Shown one piece after another: positions 1-9,302 of a stretch of 64,000 nt of DNA. The position numbers were made by a program, and so were the translations under genes. This DNA is from Burkholderiales bacterium (GTDB lineage: Bacteria; Pseudomonadota; Gammaproteobacteria; Burkholderiales; Casimicrobiaceae). Below the pieces are notes generated by a model. That model saw only the letters and a list, made by a program, of their open reading frames with translations, did no database searches and had not been told where the DNA came from. The stretch lies in contig JAEUPL010000027.1 in assembly GCA_016790165.1 (NCBI GenBank), positions 1 through 64,000 of the forward strand, in the 5' to 3' direction. Within the stretch, counting starts at the first letter, position 1; each line of letters opens with the position of its first letter.

Positions 1-147
1 GATCAGCAACTTGCGTCCTTCCACGGTCAATCTGGCATTCTTATGGCTGTTCACCTGGTTGATTTCCTCTGAGAGTTCTGAAGCGTGCTAACTCCAGTCT
101 CCCAGAATCTTTCAGGTGAACAACCTATTGAAACATCACAGTTAGGC
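1..147. repeat. Lower-GC foreign or repeat-like segment at the left edge, joined to a CobN-like gene
   Basis: This segment is about 46% G+C by my count, clearly below the coding DNA that follows. It carries in-frame stops at 70-72 and 76-78. An inverted pair, gttcacctg (about 49-57) and caggtgaac (about 114-122), lies inside it. Homology to CobN-type chelatases begins only after the codons for QLGRPRID near 140-160. The first ~20 codons of the downstream frame therefore come from this segment and not from the chelatase family. It resembles interspersed repeat or insertion-end sequence, but I cannot name the element. The window edge prevents seeing whether the rest of the chelatase gene lies further left. 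Confidence 0.4.
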
Positions 148-1470
148 CGTCCGCGCATCGACGCCGTGATCTCGCTCACGGGTCTCTACCGCGATCAGTT
201 CCCGAACGTGATGGAGCGCTTCAACGAAGCGGTGGTGATGCTCGCCGCGCTGAAGGAAGAGAACAAGCAGAACTTCGTCAAGGCCAACACCGAGCGCATC
301 AAGGCCGCCCTCGTGGCCAAGGGCGTCAAGCCCGTCGAGGCCGAGGAATTCGCGCTGACGCGCGTATTCGGCAACGAAAGCGGCGACTACAGCACCAAGC
401 TCACCGACGCGTCGCTCGCCTCCGATCATTGGAACGAGGGCGACGGCAAACTGGAGAACCTGTACCTCTCACGCATGTCGTGGGCGTATGGCCCGAACAC
501 CGCGAACTGGAGTCGCAAACTCACCGGCGGCGACGGCAAGGAGATCAACACCTACGCCGAGCACCTGCGCGGCACCAGTGCGGCGGTGTTTTCACGCTCG
601 TCGAACCTGCGCGGACTGCTCGACACCGATCACCCGTTCGAGTACCTCGGTGGCATTTCGATGGCGGTGAAGCACCTCGACGGCAAGAACCCGCAGCTCT
701 ACATCTCGAACATGCGCGACCCGAACCGCGCCAAACTCGAAACCGCCGAAAAGTTCATGGCCAACGAGCTGCGCGCGGTTTACCAGCATCCGAACTGGAT
801 GAAGGAGATGCAGAAAGAAGGCTATTCCGGCACGCTGCAGATGCTCAACACGGTGAACAACTTCTGGGGTTGGCAGGTGATGGATCGCAACATCGTGCGC
901 GACGACCAGTGGCAGGAGTTTCACGACAGCTACGTGAAGGATCGCTACAACCTCGGCATGCGGGAGTGGTTTGAAAAATCCAACCCGACGGCGCTGGCGC
1001 AGATTGCCGAGCGCATGCTGGAGGCGATCCGCAAAGACTACTGGAAGGCCGACGAGCAGACCAAACGCGAACTCACGCGCGTCTACAACGACATCGCGGC
1101 GAAGCACGACGTGTACACCAGCAACGAAACCTTCAAGGCCTACGTGAAGGAACTCGCGCAAGGCTTCGGCCTCGGCGCGCCCACCGCGGCCACGCCGAAA
1201 GCCGCCGCCGCGCTGCAGCCTCAACCGCAGAGCGACATCATCCCCAAACCGCAACCCGCCGCCAAAGCGCCAGAACCTCCTCCGCCCGCGCCGAAGCCGC
1301 CGGAAATCGTGCGCGGTCAGGAACTCCGCGAAGTCGAACGCAAACAGGTGGTCGAGCGATTGATCTGGACGTACGGGCTCGTCATCCTCGCCGTGGTTCT
1401 GGGCGGCATCGGCTTCCAGGCGTGGCGCACGCGGCGAGAGTCGCGCGGGGGGCGATATGCAAGTTCGTAG
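85..1470 (+). CDS. CobN/HmuS-like chelatase-family protein, C-terminal part with membrane anchor (5' end displaced)
   Basis: The protein (461 aa from a GTG at 85) matches only the C-terminal third of CobN/ChlH-type large chelatase subunits, which run to about 1200-1400 aa. Family blocks visible in order are GRPRIDAV..SLTGLYRDQFP (about residues 20-40), LLDTDHPFEYLGGIS (about 178-192), LYISNMRDPN (about 205-215) and NFWGWQV (about 258-264). After residue ~370 there is a Pro/Ala-rich linker and one transmembrane helix near 430-452 with a basic tail, so the domain is membrane-tethered. Channel (TolQ-like) and DUF2149 genes follow, as in hmuS-hmuTUV haem-uptake operons and related cobN loci. That points to tetrapyrrole metal handling or uptake rather than cobalamin synthesis; this is inference. 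The N-terminal two thirds are absent, so the gene is probably broken or its start lies in rearranged DNA. Confidence 0.6.
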   Translation: MLTPVSQNLSGEQPIETSQLGRPRIDAVISLTGLYRDQFPNVMERFNEAVVMLAALKEENKQNFVKANTERIKAALVAKGVKPVEAEEFALTRVFGNESGDYSTKLTDASLASDHWNEGDGKLENLYLSRMSWAYGPNTANWSRKLTGGDGKEINTYAEHLRGTSAAVFSRSSNLRGLLDTDHPFEYLGGISMAVKHLDGKNPQLYISNMRDPNRAKLETAEKFMANELRAVYQHPNWMKEMQKEGYSGTLQMLNTVNNFWGWQVMDRNIVRDDQWQEFHDSYVKDRYNLGMREWFEKSNPTALAQIAERMLEAIRKDYWKADEQTKRELTRVYNDIAAKHDVYTSNETFKAYVKELAQGFGLGAPTAATPKAAAALQPQPQSDIIPKPQPAAKAPEPPPPAPKPPEIVRGQELREVERKQVVERLIWTYGLVILAVVLGGIGFQAWRTRRESRGGRYASS

Positions 1471-1507
1471 CGCCCGCCACGATTTCGAGACACTGCGCGC
1501 CCTGATG

Positions 1508-1530
1508 CCTCCCCTGCTGCGCAGGGGAGG
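1508..1530. repeat. Perfect 10-bp hairpin in the 260-bp gap after the CobN-like gene
   Basis: The arms cctcccctgc (1508-1517) and gcaggggagg (1521-1530) are perfect reverse complements around a 3-nt loop. Further related GC-rich half-sites follow (gaggggt near 1546; acccctc near 1630; cacctccc near 1676). The stretch 1500-1690 is therefore a cluster of inverted-repeat units of the kind dispersed between bacterial genes. No T-run follows, so it is a poor intrinsic terminator. No coding function is apparent between 1471 and 1730. Confidence 0.5.
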
Positions 1531-1730
1531 TGGCGCGAAGCGTCGGAGGGGTACGCGGTGTGATCTCCTTCTATTTCTGCGCGTCTTCCGACAATTTGCC
1601 TATGCGCAACCACCGATGTCGCCCTGCCACCCCTCTGCCCTTCGGGCATCTCGCCTACTTCGCAGGGGCGACGGGCACCTCCCAAGCAAACCTTTCACTC
1701 TCTGAACCAGCTCGCCAAACCACACGCCCC

Positions 1731-2246
1731 ATGAACAGCATCGAAACTTTCCTCTACGAAATCAGCAAACTCTTCCTCACGCCCGTGCTGGTGCTGCTCT
1801 GCCTGATGTTTGTCTACGCCCTTTTCTGTCTTGGCATGTTGCTGTTCGACGTTGCGCTGCGCGCGTTTCGCGGCCGTGACCGGCAGCCGCTGCGGCAGTT
1901 CGCGTTGGCCCATCCACACGCCACGCAGGACGAACTGGAGCTTCGCGTGCTGAAGCAGATCGAGACGCAGCGCATCGTCAGCCGCATCGCGCCGATGCTC
2001 GGGTTGGTCGCCACCATGATTCCGATGGGCCCGGCGTTGATCGCGGTGTCGAGTGGCAATACGCAGGGCATGGCGCAGAATCTCGTGGTCGCGTTCTCTG
2101 CGGTGATCATTGCCCTCCTCTCCGCCGCGCTCACCTACGTGGTGCAGTCGGTGCGCAAGCGCTGGTTGCTGGAAGAGCTCAGCAGCGTGCTCGACGCGCG
2201 CGTCGCCGCCGGCGCCGTGCACATTTCGGGAGCGCGCAATGGCTGA
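1731..2246 (+). CDS. MotA/TolQ/ExbB-type proton channel protein
   Basis: A 171-aa inner-membrane protein. Hydrophobic segments lie near residues 15-40 (VLVLLCLMFVYALFCLGMLL), 90-110 (MLGLVATMIPMGPALIAV) and 122-145 (VVAFSAVIIALLSAALTYVV). The second and third carry the Gly/Pro/Ala-rich pattern typical of TolQ/ExbB/MotA pore helices. Such proteins use the proton gradient to energise outer-membrane transport or chelatase-linked uptake. The start ATG at 1731 was chosen because upstream in-frame codons fall in the hairpin repeat. The gene overlaps the next one by 8 bases, so the pair is translationally coupled. Its place beside a CobN/HmuS-like gene matches the HmuU-type role in haem operons (inferred). 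Confidence 0.75.
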   Translation: MNSIETFLYEISKLFLTPVLVLLCLMFVYALFCLGMLLFDVALRAFRGRDRQPLRQFALAHPHATQDELELRVLKQIETQRIVSRIAPMLGLVATMIPMGPALIAVSSGNTQGMAQNLVVAFSAVIIALLSAALTYVVQSVRKRWLLEELSSVLDARVAAGAVHISGARNG

Positions 2247-2601
2247 GTTACAACCCGGTGCGTTTCAACGCCGCGCGCTCTCCATCAACATTCTCGACGA
2301 GGACGACGGCGACGACCCCATTCTCTCGGTGGTGAACATCGTCGACGTGTTTCTGGTCATCATCGCCGTGCTGCTGATCGCGGTCATTGAAAACCCGCTC
2401 AACCCATTTGCCACGCAGGACGTGGTCATCATCAAGAACCCCGGCAAACCCGACATGGCCATGGTTATCAAGGAAGGCAAGGAGCTCAAGGAATACAAGT
2501 CCTCCGGCCAAATTGGCGAAGGTCAGGGCGCAAAGGCTGGGACGGCGTACCGACTCAAAAATGGTTCGATGGTCTACGTGCCGGAACCGCAAGGGAAATA
2601 G
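2239..2601 (+). CDS. DUF2149 family membrane protein
   Basis: A 120-aa protein starting at an ATG inside the end of the channel gene. A short cytoplasmic N-terminus with an acidic stretch (ILDEDDGDDPI) leads into one transmembrane helix (about residues 32-55, NIVDVFLVIIAVLLIAVIE) and a periplasmic C-terminal domain. The overall plan resembles ExbD/TolR, the usual partner of a TolQ/ExbB channel. DUF2149 members typically sit next to MotA/TolQ genes and CobN-like genes, as here. The partnership with the 1731-2246 product is strongly suggested by the 8-base overlap. The exact function is unknown. Confidence 0.7.
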   Translation: MAELQPGAFQRRALSINILDEDDGDDPILSVVNIVDVFLVIIAVLLIAVIENPLNPFATQDVVIIKNPGKPDMAMVIKEGKELKEYKSSGQIGEGQGAKAGTAYRLKNGSMVYVPEPQGK

Positions 2602-2647
2602 CGTGACGAAGGACGGCGCGAAGCAAGCGATACACCTTTGTGCGTCG

Positions 2648-2735
2648 AACGACCGCCTGTTGGTCGTTTTGACCTATTTTTTTGAAAAGTCGACTCCAGT
2701 GCAATTTTGCGCTGAACGACCGCTGGCTGGTCGTT
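2648..2735. repeat. 88-bp palindromic dispersed element, copy A
   Basis: The element has 21-nt palindromes at each end (arms aacgacc/ggtcgtt around 7 nt) at 2648-2668 and 2715-2735, with GTCGAC exactly in the centre (2689-2694). The same layout recurs at 15399, 33087 and 44304 with identical spacings: 41 bases from start to core and 26 from core to the second palindrome. A T-run follows the first palindrome, so it may also end transcription of the chelatase/DUF2149 operon. It fills most of the 2602-2776 gap. Confidence 0.7.
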
Positions 2736-2776
2736 AGACGCAGATTGCTGTTAAGTTTGCCGATCCCCCCACCACC

Positions 2777-3178
2777 ATGCACCACCGCCGCTCATCGCAA
2801 CGTCTGACCGCCGCGCTCGCCGCGCTGGTGATGGCGTTCGCGTCGCTCGCACCGGCGTGGGCGGCGGCGCTCAAGGGCGCTCAAGGCGCGCTGGTGTGGG
2901 TGGAGATTTGCTCAGCAACCGGCACACAACGCGTGGCCATCGACGCCAGCGGCAACGCGCCGTCGCCTGCGCCCACGCCAGCACAGCACGCGGGCGATGG
3001 CAAACACTGCCCGTTCTGCGGCTTCAGTCCCGGCGTTCTTGCGCCGCCCAGCGCGCCGCAACCGTCCGCGCCGTTGACGCGCGAGCGCGTGGCCGTCTTG
3101 CCGGCGCTCCCTGCGGCACCCGCTGCCGCGCCCGTGTGGCCTCCGGCCCGCTCACGCGCACCGCCCTCCCAAGCCTGA
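2777..3178 (+). CDS. DUF2946 family exported protein
   Basis: A 133-aa protein with an N-terminal signal peptide (about residues 1-31, ending near AWAAA). The DUF2946 signature follows: VEICSATGTQRVAID (about 47-61) and HCPFCGF (about 75-81). A Pro/Ala-rich tail completes it. The CPFC pair and the EIC cysteine could bind metal. Members of this family are often found near copper-homeostasis and TonB-receptor genes, but no function is established. The copy A palindromic element lies immediately upstream and may hold or affect its promoter. Confidence 0.65.
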   Translation: MHHRRSSQRLTAALAALVMAFASLAPAWAAALKGAQGALVWVEICSATGTQRVAIDASGNAPSPAPTPAQHAGDGKHCPFCGFSPGVLAPPSAPQPSAPLTRERVAVLPALPAAPAAAPVWPPARSRAPPSQA

Positions 3179-3348
3179 CGATCTGCCCTCGACCGCTCCA
3201 GCGACGCGCGCAGCACCTGCGTGCACTGGCGTGAGTCAAGCGTGGCCGCATCGTCACTGAACCCGCCTCGGCACCCGCCCTGCGCTGCATCGGCAGTTCG
3301 GGCCACAGCGCCGAGCCTCATTCCCAGTTCAGCGTGGAGACCCCGCAC

Positions 3349-4017
3349 ATGTCACTGCACAATCTCACCCCTCTGTCATCGCCATCCAGTTTGGGCGCTG
3401 CGTCGGCCAGCCGCGCGGCAGCCGTGCCCGCGCCGCGCACGCGGAGCGGCGCGCGCGTGCTGCGCGCCCGCTTTGCCCGACGTCCACTCGTGCTCTCGGC
3501 CGTCACGGCACGCACGGATCGCGCCGAGCGCATTGAACTCAAACCGGGTCGCAGCCTGATGCTGGCTGCCGACGGCGGCGTCTGGCGCGTCACGCGCGGC
3601 ATGCTCCGCGTGGCGGCGACCCCGTCGGCGCCGTGCCAGTTTCTCGCCGCACAAGGCGACGTCATCGGACTGGAGAGTCATCTCGGACACCAGCTCGCCG
3701 CCTGCGCCATTTCTCTGACCGACGTGACGCTGGAGCGCGTGGCGAGCATCGACGCACCCGCCCTCACGGCCCAGGTGTTGCTGCAAAGCCGCCGGCAATG
3801 CGACGAGATGTTGCGCCTGCGCAGCGGCAGCATCGTCGAGCGTTTGCGCTACCTGCTGCTGTTGCTCGCCCAGCGCAGCGCCACAGAGGGAACGCAGGCA
3901 GCCACGCTTCGCCTGCCCCGCCTGAAAGACGCCGCCGCCGTCGTTGACTCGACGGTGGAAACGGTTTGTCGCACGTATGCCGCGCTGCACGCCGTCGGTG
4001 AGCCGGTCGCCGCATGA
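3349..4017 (+). CDS. Crp/Fnr-type transcriptional regulator (divergent)
   Basis: A 222-aa protein. After an Ala/Arg-rich N-terminus there is a cyclic-nucleotide-binding-like beta domain (about residues 55-130). A dimerisation helix follows (LLQSRRQCDEMLRLRSGSIVERLRYLLLLLA, about 138-170, cited in two parts). A winged-helix recognition region comes last (LKDAAAVVDSTVETVCRTYAAL, about 190-212). The VDSTVETVCRT block is the Crp/Fnr recognition helix, but the protein ends soon after it, so the final wing strands are short. No FNR-type cysteine cluster is evident. ATG 3349 is preferred over GTG 3334 because GGAG lies about 9 bases before it. Its stop overlaps the ATG at 4014. What it controls is unknown. 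Confidence 0.6.
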   Translation: MSLHNLTPLSSPSSLGAASASRAAAVPAPRTRSGARVLRARFARRPLVLSAVTARTDRAERIELKPGRSLMLAADGGVWRVTRGMLRVAATPSAPCQFLAAQGDVIGLESHLGHQLAACAISLTDVTLERVASIDAPALTAQVLLQSRRQCDEMLRLRSGSIVERLRYLLLLLAQRSATEGTQAATLRLPRLKDAAAVVDSTVETVCRTYAALHAVGEPVAA

Positions 4018-4400
4018 ACTGCAAACTCGCGCGACCCTCCGGAATTGACTCGTTTAACCCAAGATGCTTACCTCATGAATGGACCCCACACCTGACCACA
4101 GGACAGCGAAGCAAGCTGGGCGCGGCCGCATTGGCTGCCCTCTCACTGATGCTGGGCACCAGCACCAGCGCGGCGCACGCCGTGCTCGATCTGCCACAGG
4201 GCCGCGCGCTCGCGCGCCGAAGGCAGCGAGTGTGCGCCTCGGCGCGTCACCTCTGTGGTGCGCGAGGAGCGTCCGGATTTCGGCGTGGATGCCATTCGTT
4301 GCTTTCTCCCCCAGTTATCGTTGATCACGCAGGTGTTGATGAAGACGTCGTTTCGCCCACAAATACGACAGCCGGGCGATATGGCAATCGGACACGGTGA
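4014..4400 (+). pseudogene. Degenerate remnant of an exported protein (signal peptide only)
   Basis: The frame opens with an ATG overlapping the regulator's stop (ATGA). It contains a convincing signal-peptide core at about 4107-4180 (KLGAAALAALSLMLG, then TSTSAAHAVLDLPQG). After that the reading frame turns into Arg/Cys-rich sequence with no family resemblance and stops at 4398. A further in-frame stop lies at 4413. The AHAVLDLPQ start recalls YcnI/DUF1775 proteins, which would fit the DUF2946 neighbour. An alternative is that this was once the export signal of the RIP-like gene, which lies in the same frame. Either way it is not an intact gene. Confidence 0.35.
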
Positions 4401-4481
4401 AGCACGAAGTGCTGAAGGCCGCGTCGCATTTCGACCCGCGATTCCGTCTGGTTGATATCCGCCCTTTGCAGGAAAGACGCC
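4018..4481. other. 464-bp stretch without an intact gene
   Basis: Apart from the signal-peptide remnant and the ribosome binding site at its right end, I see no intact coding sequence or RNA gene here. Short open frames exist on both strands, but none gives a recognisable protein. The sequence looks like decayed coding DNA between the regulator and the RIP-like gene. Confidence 0.5.
4470..4477 (+). promoter_or_regulatory. Ribosome binding site that sets a GTG start for the RIP-like gene
   Basis: AGGAAAGA at 4470-4477 precedes GTG 4482 by 4 bases. The alternative TTG at 4452 has no comparable site, so GTG 4482 is the preferred start. Confidence 0.5.
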
Positions 4482-5159
4482 GTGTACACCCTCCGCATTG
4501 ATGCCACGTGGGCGAAGCAAATCGCGACCCTCCGTGATGCCACGTCCGACGACACCAATCTGATCCGCTTCGACAACGGTTTCTACCGCGTCTGCCGGGG
4601 CACGAGCGCGCAAGTTATGGTGCAGTTGGTGCCGGATCAAGCCAGCGCCGCGGACGTCCTTTCGCTGCAGATCGGCACCCGGGATTTTTACGTCGCAACG
4701 ATTGCTGGGCGTTCATTCGGGCGCTACGCAAGTACCATCGACCGGATGCAGGTGAACGCACACGCCCTGAACAGCGCGGTGCGCGAGGTACGCACAGCCA
4801 CGGGTGACCGGTTGTTCGAGTTGCAGTCGATGTTGGTGTTCTGCGTTGCGGAGTCCATCCGCAGTGACCTCATCGCGCAGCAAATTGATGCCACAATCCG
4901 CGCTTCGCTCGGCACGCTGCGCGGCCCGCCCTCGCGCCTGGCGATGGGTACGATGCTCCCGCAGGCACGGGCGTGGGGACAGTCCAGCGATGCGGTCTGG
5001 GCTGCGATCAGCCCCGAGGCGCGCCGCATTTCGCAGCTACCCTATGCCGCGCGGAGCCTCGCTGAACAGCGCTTCTCGGAGCGTGTCAACGAAGACGCGA
5101 TCGACGCAGCGCTGCGCATGACCGCACGTGGCGTCAAAGTGCTCAAGCGCCCGGGGTAG
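4482..5159 (+). CDS. Putative ribosome-inactivating protein (ricin/Shiga A-chain-like rRNA N-glycosidase)
   Basis: A 225-aa protein with the residue pattern of the RIP fold. Numbering is from GTG 4482. Y70 lies in DFYVATIAG (compare NAYVVGYRAG of ricin). Y82 lies in YASTIDRMQV (compare YTTLQRVAG of Shiga A). The catalytic pair E124 and R127 lies in VAESIRSDL (compare SEAARF and AEALRF). W165 lies in ARAWGQSSDAV (compare NSWGRLSTAI). Spacing and order of these blocks agree with both families. These residues hold and depurinate the sarcin-ricin loop adenine in known RIPs. There is no signal peptide on this frame and no B-chain or lectin domain, so the product would be cytoplasmic as written. 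No obvious immunity gene adjoins it. Its end overlaps the convergent dehydrogenase by 17 bases. I recognised the motifs by eye; a profile search is needed to confirm. Confidence 0.6.
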   Translation: MYTLRIDATWAKQIATLRDATSDDTNLIRFDNGFYRVCRGTSAQVMVQLVPDQASAADVLSLQIGTRDFYVATIAGRSFGRYASTIDRMQVNAHALNSAVREVRTATGDRLFELQSMLVFCVAESIRSDLIAQQIDATIRASLGTLRGPPSRLAMGTMLPQARAWGQSSDAVWAAISPEARRISQLPYAARSLAEQRFSERVNEDAIDAALRMTARGVKVLKRPG

Positions 5160-5934
5160 ACAATCGGCGCAAGGTCGGCAAGCCGATGCCCGCGGCGTCA
5201 AATCCTCCGTCGACGGCGATGGTCTGACCGTTGATGTAGCTCGCGGCGGCGCTGCACAGAAATCCGACGGCGTTGGCGATTTCGGCCAGCGATCCGTAGC
5301 GCGCGAGCGGAATGGCGTCGTGATAGTCCGCCCGGATGGCCGGTGAATGCACCCGCCTCGCTATTTCGGTTTCCACCGGCCCCGGCGCGATGGCGTTGAC
5401 GCGGATACCCTTGTCGCCCAACTCCACCGCCTGCTGCCGCGTCAGATGCACCAGCGCCGCCTTGCTGGTGCCATAAGCCACCCGCAGTGTGCTGGCGCGC
5501 AAGCCGGAAATGGACGCGATATTCACCACGCTGCCCCCACCGGCGGTGGCCAGCATGACCGGGGCGCAGCGTTGTGTGCAGAGAAACGGCCCGTCCAGAT
5601 TGGTGCCCATCACGGCGCGCCATTCGGCGTAGCTCGTTTCCAGAATGGGCTTGAACACCGCGACGCCCGCATTGTTCACGAGTGCGTCGATGCGTCCGAA
5701 TCGCTGGACGGTGGCGTCCACCGCAGCATCAACCTGCTCGGGCGCAGACACATCCGCGTTCACCGGGACGACGCGATCACCCGCGCCGAGCGCCGGTATT
5801 GCCTGGGCCAGCGTCGCAGCGTCGATATCCACTGCCGCCACACGGTACTGATGGTCGAGAAACCAGCGCGTAATCGCCAGCCCGATGCCACGCGCCGCCC
5901 CCGTGACCACAGCGACTCGATTGGGTGTCGTCAT
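5143..5934 (-). CDS. SDR-family NAD(P)-dependent oxidoreductase
   Basis: A 263-aa classical short-chain dehydrogenase with a Rossmann fold. The cofactor motif TGAARGIG is near residues 11-18. NNAG is near 87-90. The catalytic Ser-Tyr-Lys set is IASIS, then YGTSK about 14 residues on. The SDR-typical PGPVET loop and the C-terminal GQTIAVDGGF are also present. An acidic residue after the second strand (VDID) suggests NAD(H) preference. The substrate cannot be told from sequence. It is convergent with the RIP-like gene and overlaps its last 17 bases. It reads in the same direction as the acetyltransferase upstream, with a 58-bp gap. Confidence 0.85.
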   Translation of the reverse strand: MTTPNRVAVVTGAARGIGLAITRWFLDHQYRVAAVDIDAATLAQAIPALGAGDRVVPVNADVSAPEQVDAAVDATVQRFGRIDALVNNAGVAVFKPILETSYAEWRAVMGTNLDGPFLCTQRCAPVMLATAGGGSVVNIASISGLRASTLRVAYGTSKAALVHLTRQQAVELGDKGIRVNAIAPGPVETEIARRVHSPAIRADYHDAIPLARYGSLAEIANAVGFLCSAAASYINGQTIAVDGGFDAAGIGLPTLRRLSTPGA

Positions 5935-5992
5935 GACAGATCATTCTATGCGTGAGGCTGCCCGCTCGAAACGGCGTCACCCGGACGGTGGG

Positions 5993-6520
5993 TCAGGGGG
6001 ACGGCCGCTCGCAACGCATGTAGATCGCTGGCCCGTCCGGCGTGACGATCTCGCGCACGCGTCGAAATCCAGCTTTTTCGTAACACCGGATGGCGCGCGC
6101 GTTGTCCGGCGCCGGATCGGTATGTACCGCTGTCACCGCAGGGTCAGTGAACACTTCCGTCACCAGCGCCTTCACCAGGCGAGTGCCCAGCCCCTGACCG
6201 AGCAACGCCGCATCGGCGATGGACTGGTCAATGCCGCGAAGCCCGGGGTCCGTCACGTCCTCCCACCACCCGCCACCGCAGCCGAGCGCGACGTAGGACT
6301 GAGCGTACGCAAACGGGCACCCGTCCAGTAGACCAATGTAGGGCGTCGCGCGGTCCGCGGCCATAACACGAGGCAGATACTTGACGCGAACTTCTTCGAA
6401 CGTCGGTCGCTCGTTTTGCCACCACGCAACGATGTGCGGGCGGTTCAGCCATTCGTGCAGCATCGGCAAGTCGTCGGCAGTCATCAACCGAAGCTCAACG
6501 TGTGGCGTCAGGGTGCGCAT
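5993..6520 (-). CDS. AAC(6')-Ib-like aminoglycoside 6'-N-acetyltransferase (GNAT family)
   Basis: A 175-aa GNAT protein very like the AAC(6')-Ib/IIc group. Shared blocks include EWLNRPHIVAWW, ERPTFEEV, YAQSYVALG, GIDQSIADAALLGQGLGTRL (the acetyl-CoA loop), RAIRCYEKAGF and TPDGPAIYM. The reaction in that group is transfer of acetyl from acetyl-CoA to the 6'-amino group of aminoglycosides. The start at 6520 gives the family's usual N-terminus (VELRLMTADDLPML); a longer frame adds 12 residues without support. No integron cassette site, integrase or insertion sequence is nearby, so this is a chromosomal gene. Activity on clinical aminoglycosides is inferred. Confidence 0.8.
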   Translation of the reverse strand: MRTLTPHVELRLMTADDLPMLHEWLNRPHIVAWWQNERPTFEEVRVKYLPRVMAADRATPYIGLLDGCPFAYAQSYVALGCGGGWWEDVTDPGLRGIDQSIADAALLGQGLGTRLVKALVTEVFTDPAVTAVHTDPAPDNARAIRCYEKAGFRRVREIVTPDGPAIYMRCERPSP

Positions 6521-6620
6521 GCGGGGCTTCCAGCGGTGATGTACAGACGGTGTCAAGCTGCCCTCGCATCCAGCGAGCTGCCGTCGCGACCGTCGTCAGA
6601 ACAACGACGCCGCGTCGGCA

Positions 6621-9200
<2,580 letters not shown>

Positions 9201-9302
9201 GGGGCGTCCCTCGGTGAGTGGTTATCTATAGCGAATGTAGGGATGGGCCACTGCGATTCAACTGATCGACATCAAGTGACAACGCGCGACGGAAAGGGAA
9301 TC

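Noticed and set aside
4143-4640. A minus-strand 165-codon open frame overlapping the RIP-like gene
   Set aside because: It has no family resemblance, and the plus-strand RIP-like frame has specific conserved residues and a ribosome binding site.
9201-9302. Heat-shock (sigma-32) promoter for clpB
   Set aside because: CTTGAT-like and CCCAT-like pieces exist on the minus strand, but their spacing (about 8 or 22) does not fit the usual 11-16 bases.
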